Assembly (NCBI GenBank): GCA_027475525.1
Contig: JAMWFC010000080.1
Location: forward strand, 434,001 to 498,000
Origin: Macrolepiota albuminosa
Taxonomy: Eukaryota; Basidiomycota; Agaricomycetes; Agaricales; Agaricaceae
DNA: 64,000 bases
Direction: 5' to 3'
Positions 22,864-35,354 of the stretch are shown here, in pieces. The notes under the pieces are model-generated. The model was given only the letters and a program-made list of their open reading frames with translations. It made no database searches and had not been told where the DNA came from. Position numbers and translations under genes: made by a program. Position 1 is the first letter of the stretch. Every line of letters begins with the position of its first letter.

Positions 22864-23282
22864 ATGCGTTTCTCCCTCGTTATTCCTGCCGCAGTACTCT
22901 ATGCTGCCTCCGTCGCCTCAGCGACGACTTGCTGGGCTGCAAATTCCTGCATTGGTTCTATGTGGGAGAACAAGGATGCCATGTAGGTTCTCTCTTTTTC
23001 ACTTCACATCCACAAGATTCACTATTCGCTGCTTGGATTGGATATTACAATAGGCAAAATTTTGCAACACAATACTGTAGGGCGAATTGGCATAGTGACG
23101 CCGCGTATCTCGGTTATGGCGTAGCGACGGCGTCCCATCAAGGCAAATTCCCAAGCAAGGACAACTGTGACGAGGTGTTCTCGGATATTATCAATATGTG
23201 TCTTGGAATTTCCAATGGAGCATATGAGGGATTAGGCGATGCACGCCTGGTGGTTTCGTTCGGGAGTTGTGAAGTCGTTTAG
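22864..23282 (+). CDS. Small secreted cysteine-rich protein, 115 aa
   Basis: Two exons, 22864-22982 and 23054-23282, split in phase 2 by a 71-nt intron. Residues 1-20 are a clear signal peptide (basic start, hydrophobic core, SVASA cleavage region). The mature chain of about 95 aa has six cysteines, in CWAANSC, QYC, DNC, NMC and FGSC contexts, which allows three disulfides. It is rich in Gly/Ala/Ser. I do not recognise the family with certainty; the even Cys count and size resemble fungal secreted effector-like proteins and glycan-binding Y3-like proteins. A TATA box lies upstream. Function unknown. Confidence 0.8.
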
Positions 23283-23642
23283 ATCAATATAAAAGACATC
23301 CGCGTCGTTTAACCTCAACTATCTTTAACCAGTTTACATTCACTATCCTTCGCTGTAGCTTCACTCCTTTTCAACGCCACTCCTGAATACAGTCTGTTCT
23401 ATCTCCAATTTTCGTGTTCGTTGGTGAATAGGCCGTCGTTTTTGTCTGGGACTGTCAGTTAACTCGATCGCAGATTCATGCTTTGGAGTGACAACAAGGA
23501 CAAATTATCGCCTAGATTTAGACCAGTTCGAAATTACGCTTCTTGAAAGTTATAATTTGGCATGGACATGTACTCCAAATATTTTCCTTTCTTGACCGCA
23601 AACATTCTATCTATCATCTTCTGGTATTCAGGTTTCTAACAG

Positions 23643-25959
23643 ATGTCTTTTAGGGATGGGGAGGACACTGAGCATCTTCTCAACCCCCAGGAACATCTTT
23701 CGTACGGAACAACGACTCTAGCCTCTCCAAGCCTTCATGGCAGTGCGTTAGATGGAGTAGCTATCTACGGAAGCGGTCAGTTCATTCTTCGAGACTCATC
23801 GGCTCGAAAAATCTTCAATCTCTGCGTGTGGGTAGATCAACAGACCGGAGAGTCTTTTGACGATGTTCCACGCACTAAGCGGCAATTAGGTGCACCAGAT
23901 AGTGTCTTACTTATCATAGTTTACATACTCACAACTATATAGGACTGTTCAGTGTTGTATTTCTCATATTTAACCGCGTTATTGGGACTGGGTTAGCATT
24001 TCCGTCCTGTTACAATGGTTAAAGCCGTCTGATGAAACCATCGTTCGACTGTCATAAGGATTTATGCAACACCTAGTGTCATTCTTCGTGCCGCAGGAAG
24101 CGTTGGTGTCGCGTTGACAATGTGGTTGATTGGGGCACTCATTGCCGCTGCTGGTACAATGGTTTATGTTGAACTTGGAACGGTTAGTTATCATGGCTTA
24201 GAGGAACTATACGGTACTACTAAATGACTAGGGACTTCCGCGAAATGGTGGGGAGAAGAACTATCTTGAGTTCATTTATCGGCGTCCTAAGTTTATGACG
24301 ACTTGCGCGTTCTCTGTATACGCTCTCATTACTGTAAAATTGTTTTTTTTATCTTGAATATCACAGAACTCACTGTGATGCAGGGTTCTGCCGCTGCAAA
24401 TAGCGTCGTCTTCGGCGAATGTGCGTTGTTCACTCGTGTAATACAGTTAATCTTTTTTTCATATTCAACTATCAAATCAGACATTATTCACTCTCTTAAC
24501 ATGATACCGAATCACTGGAATACCCGTTTAGTTGCTTTCTCTTGTCTCACCTTCTGTCTTCTTGTGCATGGAACGATGCACAAATTCGGACTATTTCTAC
24601 AGAATGCTCTCGGGTTTTCTAAGCTTTTAATTCTCTTCGCAATTTCTGCTTCTGGGCTATTCTGCCTCGTCGGAGTCCCCGGCTTCACCATTCGTGAAGG
24701 GTATGAGAGGCCGAAGAACCTTGAATGGGATGAGATGTGGAAGGGAAGTCGGACCGATGTGAATGCGTTCGTTACAGGGATGTATAGCGTCATTTGGTAT
24801 GGCTGGTCATCTTTGACGGTCACCTGTCCTCATTTCCTGCTTTAGGTCCTGTACTGGCTACGCGAATGCCAACTACGCTCTGTCAGAAATCAAGGACCCC
24901 ATTCGAACTCTCAAGCGTGCAGCACCTTTGGCCATGCTTTTCGTCACCATCGTATACATGTTCGTGAATGTAGCTTATTTTGCAGTGGTATCGAAAGGCG
25001 ATATTCTCGAGAGCCGCATTATTGTTGCGCGAGTCTTTTTTCAGGCCTTACCATACCCATCATTGCTGATATCGATCCTTTCTTTACAGCGCACTGTTCT
25101 TCCGTAACCTATATGGACCAACGACAGAAAATGTGATCCAATTCGCCTGACCACAATTTGACCATCTGATACCGTTAACACAGGCTCTCAGTGTTTTGGT
25201 CGCCCTCTCCGTGCTTGGAAACCTTCTTGCTGGCCAGTTCGCCCAGGGACGAGGTACGGCCTGAATTAACGTAACATGAACATTTTTATATATCCTTCCT
25301 AGTCATCCAGGAACTCGGACGAGAGGGGATACTTCCCTATCCTTCATTCTTTGCAAGCAACAAACCCTTTGGTGCCCCTTTTGCCGGATTCTTCACTCAA
25401 TACATCGTTTCATGTGCGTTCATGCTTCTGCCGCCACCCGGGGATGTGTACCTATTCATGATAAGTTGCACGTATCGAGCCCCACCTACTATTCTCTGGC
25501 TGACTTGTAGTGCTTAGTGTCTTCCTACTCCTCCACGATCATCAATACCCTCGTCGCAGTTGGCTTGCTTCTACTTTACACCCCTGCATACCGTGTATGG
25601 AATTGGGCTCCGCCATTCCGCGCGCCCAAGGTTATCATCGTCCTATTCTTCCTCTCTAATTTATTCCTTGTTGTCGTGCCACTTATCCCGCCCTCGACTG
25701 GATCTAGAGTGTATGAACATCTCCCATATTGGGTATGTCCCTCCCCATGACCGTTTTTATTTGTGCGTTTGAAGCTGACTGGCAAAAGCTACATGTGTTT
25801 GTGGCATATCTGGTATCGTTGATCGGTATGGGATATTGGTATGCAAGATGTGTCTGGATACCGAGGAAAAAGGGGTATAGGCTGGAAAGGCGGTGGACAC
25901 TCCAGGACGATGGCGTGCCTCGGTTTGTATTCAAGGAAGTGCCACGAGATGTACCATGA
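23643..25959 (+). CDS. Amino-acid permease, APC superfamily, MUP1/LAT-like
   Basis: Exon 1 (23643-23889) encodes a cytosolic head ending KRQLG. From 23943 onward short exons encode the APC core: LFSVVFLIFNRVIGTG with the unwound TM1 glycine motif, IYATPSVILRAAGSVG, GTMVYVELGT, LPRNGGEKNYLEF, SAAANSVVFGE, YANANYALSEIKDP, FANKPFG-type loop (ASNKPFGAPFAG), IINTLVAVGLLLLY, and a final TM before a basic/acidic tail ending VPRDVP. About 12 membrane segments are expected. The sequence features match fungal high/low-affinity methionine permeases (MUP1/MUP3) and LAT-type exchangers at the plasma membrane. All introns could be joined without a stop except two boundaries (near 24333-24392 and 25468-25512) that have more than one possible acceptor. 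Confidence 0.88.
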
Positions 25960-27445
25960 TGTTGTAAGCTTCAAGGACTTATCTGTAACGTAAACTCCGA
26001 ATGCACAAGGCCACGAAGTGTCTTTCTTTCGAAACACTCATATTTCTCTTCTGTGGATTATGTATGAGAGGCATTACTTTGTATAATCTATTTTATGATC
26101 ACTTTGATGGTTAAAACTACTCACTACGTATGTGTACTTGAACTCAGAAGCTTGGAACGTGGTTCCGTCGTCTTAGCGTACTTTGAACGCGTATTTTTGT
26201 ATTTGGATTATGGGGAACAAATTCTCATTTTGCATCAACGCGTCAACTTGCCTTTTCCGTTCTCGGTGTTTTCCGAGAATCACGTGGTTGGTCAAATCAC
26301 TACGAGTTTTATGCTTATTGCGTTCCCAATACCAGGGCTGCGGCGGTGACATCTCTTGTCTCAAGTACGTGACCTTTTGAAGTTGTCAGCCTTTAGGATT
26401 GAGATTCTCTTCCTAATTGCTTCAAGAATGCACAATGTATTGTGTCGTGTCTTGAGATCGAAACAGGTGTGTTTTTGTTCTAGTGAATAGTTTCCAGATG
26501 ACTCAGTTTTTGTACATATAGTCATTCAGTAAATGTATACTACCGTTGCTTCCATGCAAATGTACAAACGTCCATGCAATACGCTCCATCTATTTCGAAC
26601 ACTTTTGCCTCCAGGTGATGTGCGTCTGTTCCATGAGTAACTAGTCTTCTCCCTGGCCACTGTCTTCAACGTAAACTAATCCGTCTTGATCACTTGCACA
26701 TCAATAAACTGCTTGCTACCAGGATGCCCTTTTCTTTGTGATCGCATGTTATTCCTCTACCATTTTCCCGAGAAACTGACTCTCGACATGTCCAACCAAG
26801 TGTCAGCCTTGTCATCAAAATCATCAACACTCAGTACTATTATACTTTCTACATTTCTTGTTTGGAAAGTGCCCAACTATGCATTCCAATTGTCTCAAAT
26901 CTCCTCGTTCCGTCCGGTCTTGAATAGGTCACGAACATCTTCAATCTCGGGTATACCACTCATCTATAGTCTTTCTTGTTGTGCGAGTTTTGGCCTGGCT
27001 CAAGTTGAAATAGCCTCTATTTGGCATGTCGGGCATCACAAGATATGTCATGCATGTGGTGACCAAGGGTATAACATCGAAAGTATTTTTAGATGCTTTA
27101 GAAAAAGGTGACACCGTGGTTCATGTTTCAATGATATCGCGAGAGTGTTTATTTTGTGTTCTTCTTGGACTCCAATGGTTTATTTACCTTGACTAATTGT
27201 TAGGAATTCTTTACGACCTAATATTTGATGCGTACCACATGTGTTTGGCGTTGGTTGGGCGGTGACTCCACCAGATCCAAATATTTTCTCAACTGATATA
27301 ATCGTTTCCTTTATAATTCGACCCGGACAAAAAACTCTTTTTACTTGACCATGTTGAGTTTTTATGCATAGAAGATATAAGGTACGTTATCTGCATGTCA
27401 CTCTGAAATTCACTCAATGCTTCGTTCAACAGACTTCCAAACAAA
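25960..27445. other. Intergenic stretch
   Basis: Short frames only. A 141-codon frame at 26686-27111 is Ser-rich with no signal or domain I can recognise. It is more likely chance than a gene. Confidence 0.4.
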
Positions 27446-29167
27446 ATGGCAACACGCGACGTAAACATAGAGCGCTACAGCAAAAAGTACAACATGCACA
27501 ATGTTACCTGCCGAATCTCTCCAGAGATACTTGCCACCGTTTTTCAAGAGCTTGTTCGAATTGCGCACGGCGACCCCTGGTACTGTTGCGCAGAGCAGTA
27601 TCTTGACAGGCACCCAATGCGTTGGATCAGGGCTGTGTCTCATGTCTGCTCTTATTGGCGCAGCGTCGCATTGTCAACTCCAGCCCTTTGGTCCAATTTG
27701 CCGATGCAAGTTCCCAGGTGGGCACTAGAGATGATTGAACGTTCACAGGGAACTTCCCTCATCGTCGTATATAACGGGATGTTTGAGGGGCCTAGCTCCC
27801 CACAAGTCCACACATCCTATTTCGTGCTGGCGGAGGTGTTCAAGTCCCATTTGTCACGCGTCAAAATGCTTTGCCTTCGGCTGAAGTTCGCGATGAGTAA
27901 CTTGGACCATGGTTTCAACTCTCCATTCTATCGACGGAGGAAACAAAGGAAGTCAAAGGAAGGCTTTGCAAGACTCTTTACATTGGCAAAGCAAGCTGCA
28001 TCACTTATGGAACATCTCGAACTACGGGTCGAGCCCTCCGAAAAGAATGTGCTTCCTAACGACATGATTGTCGGATTTTCAAAACTAGAAACCCTCATTA
28101 TCGAGGGGTGCAGCATGAACTGGGATCTATCAAGTTTTTGCAACCTTAAAACGCTTTCCCTTTCCCGCATCGCAGCGCACCTTAGACCCTCGATGGTTCA
28201 GCTCTTATGCATCCTTTCGCAGACCCCCTTCATTGAAACACTCCGTGTCGCTGGAATCAAGGATTCATCCAGTCAAGGTGATATTCCATCCATACGGAAT
28301 GTGGCACTACCTATTTTCCTGGTACACCTTGGGCACATTGAGTTGTCATGCGATTTACGCAGCTCGGCTCTGTTCTTCGACAATGTTCTCTTCTCAACCA
28401 AAGCTTCCCGCATCGAGCTTGAGCACACGGTTTTACCACCACTCGCGACATTACATGATTCTGAATATTCTATCGCTTTTATGAAGAGACTGGCGATGAG
28501 AGTGGAGAATCATATAGAGGACTCGCTTGTCAAACTCATGCTGAGGGAAAAGTTACTCTGTTGCTTTGGGTCCAGTGGGGGCCAGGAGCCAACAACTAGT
28601 ATTGAAATCGATTTAAGGAGGCATGGCGAATTCCTTATCGCACTTGGGAATGCATTTTGGCAATCACTTCGGGTAGATCAATTGACACATCTGGAGATCG
28701 AGGATTTCAAGCTCAATAAGAACGCATGGATGATGTTTGGCGACCTTTCACTCCTCGAGGAACTTCTCGTCAGATCGAATGAATGTCCCCTGCTTGAAGT
28801 ACTTTCTGGTAGAGTGGCAGTTGCTCCTGGTATCACTCGCGTTCATCCGTCTTTTGTAGCACTGAAGATACTTGTAACATTTGGGTGGGCATTACACAAG
28901 CCTGGAAGTCTTCCAGGGGAGACAATTGCGACGCAGATGATCAACTGCTTTAGGTCACGGAAGAGCATGGGTCTGCACTTAGAGTCTATTGCATTGGAGG
29001 AATCGAGGAAAATCGACAATCAAGTCCTAGCTGAGTTCAGGGATGTCATTGCCGAGGTTTATGTTGGTAGCAATGATTGGGAATCGAGCGTAGAATCTGA
29101 ATCGGGAAAGGAAAATGGCCAATCGGAGACCGATTCTGGAGATGGAGATGAGTGTTTCGAGGAATAG
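27446..29167 (+). CDS. F-box-like protein with degenerate leucine-rich region, 573 aa
   Basis: Single-exon gene from the ATG at 27446. Residues about 22-90 form the F-box-like motif of agaricomycete proteins: ISPEILATVFQEL, then IRAVSHVCSYWRSVALSTPALWSNL. The rest is a set of irregular leucine-rich strands (HLELRVEP, LETLIIEGC, LKTLSLSRI, HLEIEDFKL, LEELLVRSN), presumably the substrate-binding surface. The tail is acidic (SGKENGQSETDSGDGDE). By family, it should couple substrates to an SCF ubiquitin ligase through Skp1. A decayed copy of its 3' end follows. Confidence 0.9.
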   Translation: MATRDVNIERYSKKYNMHNVTCRISPEILATVFQELVRIAHGDPWYCCAEQYLDRHPMRWIRAVSHVCSYWRSVALSTPALWSNLPMQVPRWALEMIERSQGTSLIVVYNGMFEGPSSPQVHTSYFVLAEVFKSHLSRVKMLCLRLKFAMSNLDHGFNSPFYRRRKQRKSKEGFARLFTLAKQAASLMEHLELRVEPSEKNVLPNDMIVGFSKLETLIIEGCSMNWDLSSFCNLKTLSLSRIAAHLRPSMVQLLCILSQTPFIETLRVAGIKDSSSQGDIPSIRNVALPIFLVHLGHIELSCDLRSSALFFDNVLFSTKASRIELEHTVLPPLATLHDSEYSIAFMKRLAMRVENHIEDSLVKLMLREKLLCCFGSSGGQEPTTSIEIDLRRHGEFLIALGNAFWQSLRVDQLTHLEIEDFKLNKNAWMMFGDLSLLEELLVRSNECPLLEVLSGRVAVAPGITRVHPSFVALKILVTFGWALHKPGSLPGETIATQMINCFRSRKSMGLHLESIALEESRKIDNQVLAEFRDVIAEVYVGSNDWESSVESESGKENGQSETDSGDGDECFEE

Positions 29168-29199
29168 CTGGATCAAGGTGGGCGTAGATTCAATGTACA

Positions 29200-29430
29200 C
29201 CAGTGTATTGGATGCTTAGAAAACCTAGAGCTCATTGGACTCGGAGTATCGCTATGCGGGCGCCTGACGCGTCTAGAAGTTTTTCCGACAAAATAATCGT
29301 GAAGCAGGTTATGGATTGCTTCAGGTCATAAGAATGTGTATGGTTGTAGAGAAATGCATGGCAATCGAAGGTTAGGAAATTCGATCAAAAAAGTCGATTG
29401 GGATGATATTTGAATACTAAAAATGAAGAT
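29200..29430 (+). pseudogene. Decayed duplicate of the F-box gene's 3' end
   Basis: Translated around 29310-29390, this DNA gives CFRS and then an interrupted series matching the parent's CFRSRKSMGLHLESIALEESRKIDNQ in order, with stops between. Probably an old local duplication. Confidence 0.4.
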
Positions 29431-29879
29431 GACTCCTAACTGAAGATGGACTAAAATTTAATTGACCAAAAGTGACTACTACCGAATACGTACCGATGAA
29501 CAGTTAACAGTCTTGAATGTGTACATAGTTCAGATTCCGAATAAAATAGGCTGTGAAAGGGACCCTTACACTGTATTTGCACTGAAGATTCAAAACATCA
29601 TTGAAAATCTGGAGAAAATAGGTGATGCAAATTACTTGACGCCAATGACAATATAGTAATGGTCCTACTATGACACCAGGGGTCGAATACATACCGGAAA
29701 TGGATGCACACATCGAATCCACTACAAAGGGCTGACTGTGCGCTCCATGATCTGCAGGATGCATGTTTGCTAGCATGATAGTTATTTGTTAGTGTGTCAA
29801 CTGTGAGGTCCCAATCCGCCAGTTGCACTAGTTACTCACCGTTGACGACGGTCAACTTGCGCCTCGGCCAACAGTCATT

Positions 29880-31867
29880 TATTGACGGACCACTTGGTGC
29901 ACTTTTATCTGTTTGCGATTGTGTTGCTGTGTTGTTATTACGTTTACATCTTTTGCCCCCTCCGAACGTCTCGAGCGCGTATTACCGCACTTAGAAGATC
30001 AACGATCCGTGATGAGGTGGTTTATTTGGGACCCAATCATAGAATGGACAGAACTCATATTTACATATGGCTGTGATATCTCTGTAGCCGCCCAGATATG
30101 CCGTAATGTTCCGGATAAGTAATGACAGATGGACTTTCAACATTGACATCTGACCGTTGCGTTCATTCAGTTGTTGACCATCCAAAACCTGGTTGGCTAG
30201 TCCGATCACTCACATAGCCTAACTCGTGTCCTTTGCGGAGGTTATCACTACGAATAACATCTCCATTATGCAGGTTACCCTGCTTTTGATTGATATTCAC
30301 ATCATCTTTTAAGAGAGCTGAATTGCTGCACATAAGATCAACGTCTACTCCACTCTTTGGCCATTTCATCCACATGAACGCAACAATAACCTTTGGACTC
30401 GACAAGCAAGTGGAGACCGCCTTGGCAGTGAGTCTAACGGCCAGATGTCCTTTGACAATGGATTCATTCTAAGATCTCTAGCGCTTCTTTGTCCAATGCA
30501 TGAATGGTAGGTAAGCTCGCTCATCAGGTCAACTCGACCCTTAAACAACAATTCAGTAGCCTGCCTGACGCTATGCGTTCGTTGCCTCTTGTCTCTGCTG
30601 TTCTGCCTCAAACCTGTAGCATCAGTTATACGACTATGCATGCACATTCTCAAGCGAAATCTCCTTTGTTTGGATGTCTAAGTGGACCTTACCGAAGACC
30701 CTTCATATCCTCGCACGATTTCAGCCGATGGTCATCTTACCAGTTGGTATATATTGTCAGAATCATGTTGGACGATACAGATGCATTCGCGCTCACATTT
30801 TTGTTCTTTGGATAGTACTCCAGGTCAACTGTCGAATTTATCTCAGTTATTCAGTGTGTGAGGCTCCTGGCGTTCTCGCTATCACTTGAATGATTAATGT
30901 GACCTCCAAGGGACCGCCTATATTTGTATAGCCACTGTAGAAGGTATGTGCTCAGCCTTTGCTTGTTTTTCCTCATGTGTAGCAATCATCAGTCATATTC
31001 GCCCTGCGGACGTGGACAGTGTGGGGTCGTAACCGGAAAATCCTATCATTTCTGGCAACGTTCTTCTTCGCAATGTTGATCACTGCGGGTGTTGTCTTGG
31101 CCGAAATGGACCATGAGTTGGGTGAGTGTTCCGAAGTTCGCACGAAACTTATGTTTGAAATTTGCGGCGGAGAAACAGGTCCCCATAGTTCCATGTATAG
31201 GACGACTATGTGCACTCACAGCTCGGCCAAAGTGGATCCAAATATCACAGGGTTTCTCTTCCAGCCTTTCGTTACTAGTGCTCTCATTGTTATCTTTTAC
31301 TTTGGTTACTCGTCTCATTTTCCATGAAGCATCTCCTAGCTTATTGTTAGCATATAGTTATAATCGTCCTCTGTTTGTGGAAAGCATATCAAGATCGTAC
31401 GTCCTATATCTTTTTGCTCAGCATTTTTTTTGACATCTTAAGTAGGAATCGTTCTGAATACACACAGCAAGCTCACGCGACTTATTCAGTTTGACGGTAG
31501 CGTAATATCTTCAAGAACCGACCGGCACCGAAACTAATCATTTGCAGGGATCTTCTATTACATCTGTTCTCTAGCCGTTTCAATCGCACTTTTGGTCAGT
31601 CTTCCTACTGACAATGCTCTGTCTGGAAGTAGCTATATAATTTTTATGTGAGTGCAGTAGCAAGTCCTGTTAACGTTTGACTGGATCTCATGACTTGCCA
31701 ATCCTAGTTTACAACTTTCTTTATCAAGTATCCTCGCATGTCGGATGACTCTTCGCCTTCGTGAACACCGAAGCTGTGAGGATGAAGATCAGGCAAATAC
31801 ACGCCTTGACACCATACGATTTGAACAGGGAGAAATGGATGCCGACCTTGTGGACTTTCATCGATGA
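29880..31867 (+). pseudogene. DUF6533-type membrane protein, partly decayed
   Basis: Recognisable in order: a hydrophobic stretch near 29890; a DEVVYLG stretch near 30010-30030 recalling the DUF6533 DEVxxIW motif; a TM with LRTWTVWGRNRKILSFLATFF at about 31004-31075; a TM QPFVTSALIVIFYFG near 31261-31310; YYICSLAVSIALLVSLPTD near 31555-31610; and a cytosolic end with LSSILACRMTLRLREH, stopping at 31865-31867. The intact minus-strand gene at 60318-62022 has the same layout. The parts between 30050 and 30990 do not join into a consistent frame, so I treat it as decaying or badly assembled. Confidence 0.5.
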
Positions 31868-32099
31868 TCAAACCTATAGATTTTTTGGCGATTTGCTATC
31901 AAACTTAAGCAGTGATTCAACAACATTAATAGCGAGACAACCACTTGAAGACCAATTCTGGAGAAACGTGTGAGCGTAAAATGTCAATTCATCGGAAACC
32001 CACAACAGTGACGTGCGAAAGTGTCGCGACCAACGAGTAGAGTCTTCACCCGATCTTTTCCTAACCGCGGACACAATTCCTTATGCCTCTTTTCATCTA

Positions 32100-32253
32100 A
32101 TCCATTCAGAACCATTTAAAGTCTCGGTTTGTGTTGCTGTAATGGTATATAGTACATTGAGAATCAGAGCCAGAGTATCCATTCAGAACCATTTAAAGTC
32201 TCGGTTTGTGTTGCTGTAATGGTATATAGTACATTGAGAATCAGAGCCAGAGT
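32100..32253. repeat. Perfect tandem duplication, period 77 bp (likely assembly join)
   Basis: 32100-32176 is repeated exactly at 32177-32253, in the intergenic DNA between two convergent genes. Confidence 0.95.
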
Positions 32254-32400
32254 CGGGCGCCACGCCAAATTCTAATACGTAGATGAAGCTTCAATATTTC
32301 AATATTCAATGTTGAACTTTAATGGAGGTTATCTGACACTATTTGGAGCATCTGGTAAACGGTGGGTTTATAGTTGGAACAGTGCCATTCTTATGTCGTG

Positions 32401-35214
32401 TTATTTATGTGATTTATGGTCGCTGTCAACTCCCCTGAATTTAACAATCCCAATTTCCTGAAACTCTCCCTCATCAAGTCCGATATCTGACGTTTTATCG
32501 CAATAAACACGTCCGCAACTTGGCAAATCCAAAATATTCCATATATCTTCAAAGCTCTTCCTGCGCTACGTGAAATACAACGACAATGACAGTTGCAGAA
32601 ATTGTCAACAAAGAATTTGAAGGTGAATCAATAAAAATGATCCCACCTGTCGCCATGTCGCTTTCATGTCAGGGTATAAACGAGCGATAGAAGGAAGATC
32701 GATGACAGTGTGTACATCGCTCTGACCTTCTACGTCTTCTGTGACCTCGATTGGCGCATGATACGCAGGTTGATCAGGGGTGACACAAGGAGGATCGGAT
32801 GGTGGCGGTGAGAGTGGTTTGTAGGCCTTGGTACCCGTAACTTCAGCTGGCGACTGATGTTGAGTCTGTGAATAGGTAGGCCTCTCGTGCATAGGCGAAG
32901 ATGATGATTTTAGGACTGAATAGCTGGGCGAAGGATACCCAGCTCGGTTAAGTACGACCTTACTATCTGATTCCAAGTGCGTTGAAGCTGGCTTCAACGG
33001 TGGAGGAAGGAACGTGATTACGCGACGAGGTGAATTAGCTTCCATTCCAGTCTTTTCAGTCTTCAGTGAAGTTAAATTCTTGGAATTTCCAAGGCCTAAG
33101 TTTGGTAAACGAAATTTTCTGCTCCTGATTACAGGATTCGGAGAACTGTTAGGTGGACTGAGAACGTTTTCCAAGAAACAGTTATGAAAACCACCGACAT
33201 CTTCACTTTCTTTCTAATGGGCAGTGTGCCCCAGTTCTCATCGGGATCCGATGACAAGAAGTCATACGCATCCTTCATTGGACGAGGCCGTGCTTTGGTC
33301 ATCCCGGACCCCCGACAAGGCGAATGAGGGCGCTTGTGATTGGTACCGGAATAATACACGACAGAGTCTGGACTCAAAGGTAGAACACACGCAGGTTCTA
33401 CCATTAAAGAAGATGATCAGGTACAGAGAGATGCAACGGGAGAGAGATAAACACCTGTTGGCGTCATTAATCCCTGGGAGGCATGATAATAATTATCTTC
33501 GGGTTGTACTATGGCGTTTCCTGGCTTCACGAAGTCGTCGAAGTGGTCTCCTGAATTATAGCAAATCAAAAATATGACGAGAACCAAGGAATCGACATTC
33601 TAGGACAAAGGTATGAATCCTACCTGTTCCAGAACCGCTTGGAGATGTTTCGCCCAGCTGCGATGTCTTCATCGTTTTGCATGGGATGATTTTACGCAGC
33701 GGAGTGGTAAATCTTGAAAGAGGAGATGGATTCGCACGAGAGGAGGAATAAAAAGGTGAATAATCCGGTACATCTTCAACCTCGTGAATGTGTGACGGTG
33801 AAGGAACTGATTCCTCTAAATGATCGTTATCGGTGGAATGGACGAGAGCTGATATGGTCGAAGGGTCGCGTCCTATCGTAATCGGACTACTAGGATTTCC
33901 ATAAATATTTCCCAGAGGCTTATACGAAAATGGGGCGTCAAGAGAAGCATCAGTCGCGACATGAGACGAAAAAATAGGCATCCTGGACATGTCACGAGGA
34001 CCCACAGGTCTTAATGGAGACGACATTACGGCCGGCCTAAAGCGTGATGATGCTGTGAAGGAAGATAGAGCGGGAGTTCTAGCAAGTTGCTGTTGCGGGG
34101 GCGAAGATAGTGACAAGGGCCTGGGGCGACTACGATGTTCAGCGGATCTAATAGACGTCGATTTTGAATTGAAAGTTGATTTCATAGTAGAAGTTCTGGG
34201 GCTGTTAAAATTTAGGCTCTGGAGCAAATCGCGCCGTTGTTGAACGGCTAAAGGGAGACCTTCTGAGTAATCAGGGGATTGAGCGAGTAGAGGAGCACTT
34301 GGAGCAAACGGATTGGCATCAATGAGAGTAACATCAGAGTCAGGGTTTTGCGGTAAAGCCACATCAAATGTATCGTGTTCAATGTCAGCAAGTTTTTCAG
34401 TAAAAGCGTCTTCGATAGCGGCGGGAAGATCATCTTCAAGGGGTTCAAGGGGGACTGGTTGAGAGCTAGAGTCTTGATGTGGAGGGACGGATGAGGATAT
34501 TTGTGTAGAGTTACTGGTTATATGCGTGTCCTTTGAGGATTCTGGTGTCGATGACATATGTATAACATGAGCTGGACCATCAGATGGTGGTATATGCATC
34601 GCAGCAGGAGCGTTGTTTGTTTCAACGGCATGGAACGGCCTTGATACCTCGACATTTACATCAGAAGTTAAAAGGGGAACGAATGATTTCGATATTGGGG
34701 AATTAGGAATAGGAACATTGGCGTTCGATGGCACAGGCGAGGAAGGTGAGGCCACAGGGACAGCTTTCTTGAGATTAGAGTCAATAGTAGCCTTTTGTGA
34801 CTGTTTCTTGAGTTTATCAAGGATGCTCGCGCCAGGACGAGTCTTCTTATCGTCTTTTTTCTTGTTTCGGTCGATAATTGCGACAGAGGGTCGAATGGAA
34901 GGTCTCTGTATACGAGAAGGAGACTCATTAGATATCCTTTCCTTGGTAGAAAGACCACGCGACGCAGCATTGATCTTGGCGATACTGAATGGGTTCGGTT
35001 TGTATTGCACCGTTTCCTCCCTGGCAGATAAATCAAGTTCTTTCAATAGCTGAGCCTCTTCCGAGATCTCGGAGCTGTTGTTGTCTTGTTCTATATCAGA
35101 GTCGGAATCATAGCAGGCGTTGTAAGGCGTCGTTCGGCAACTGAAGCTCCATTCCGAGTCATGGTTCCGGTTTCTCTCTCTGTTCCTCATAAGCCAGGAG
35201 CCAGTAGTAGCCAT
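32401..35214 (-). CDS. Unknown large, mostly disordered protein, 850 aa
   Basis: Five exons join in phase: 35214-33624, 33550-33455, 33397-33199, 33157-32647, 32556-32401. I do not recognise the family. Residues 1-60 include an acidic YDSDSDIEQDNNSSEISEE segment and a predicted helix EEAQLLKELDLS. Around residues 75-135 are PFSIAKINAASR and the basic ILDKLKKQSQK. A long Ser/Pro-rich region follows, then short conserved-looking islands: DDFVKPGNAIVQPEDNYY, DAYDFLSSDPDENWGTLPIRKK, and near the end FEDIWNILDLPSCGRVYCDKT. The pattern of ordered islands in disordered, basic-patched sequence would suit a nuclear or cell-cycle protein, but that is inference only. The last exon was chosen by phase and is the least certain. 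Confidence 0.7.
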
Positions 35215-35354
35215 CGTTCGAAACGTCTAAGCAGAGGGGAAGCACAGTGATATATTCCGGAAACAAGCAATACTGGAGAGCATAGATAGTGAAAGAAAAG
35301 TGGGAGTACAAACCAAGGTGTTGAAGCTGAAGAAGTACTACTACGTAATCATAA

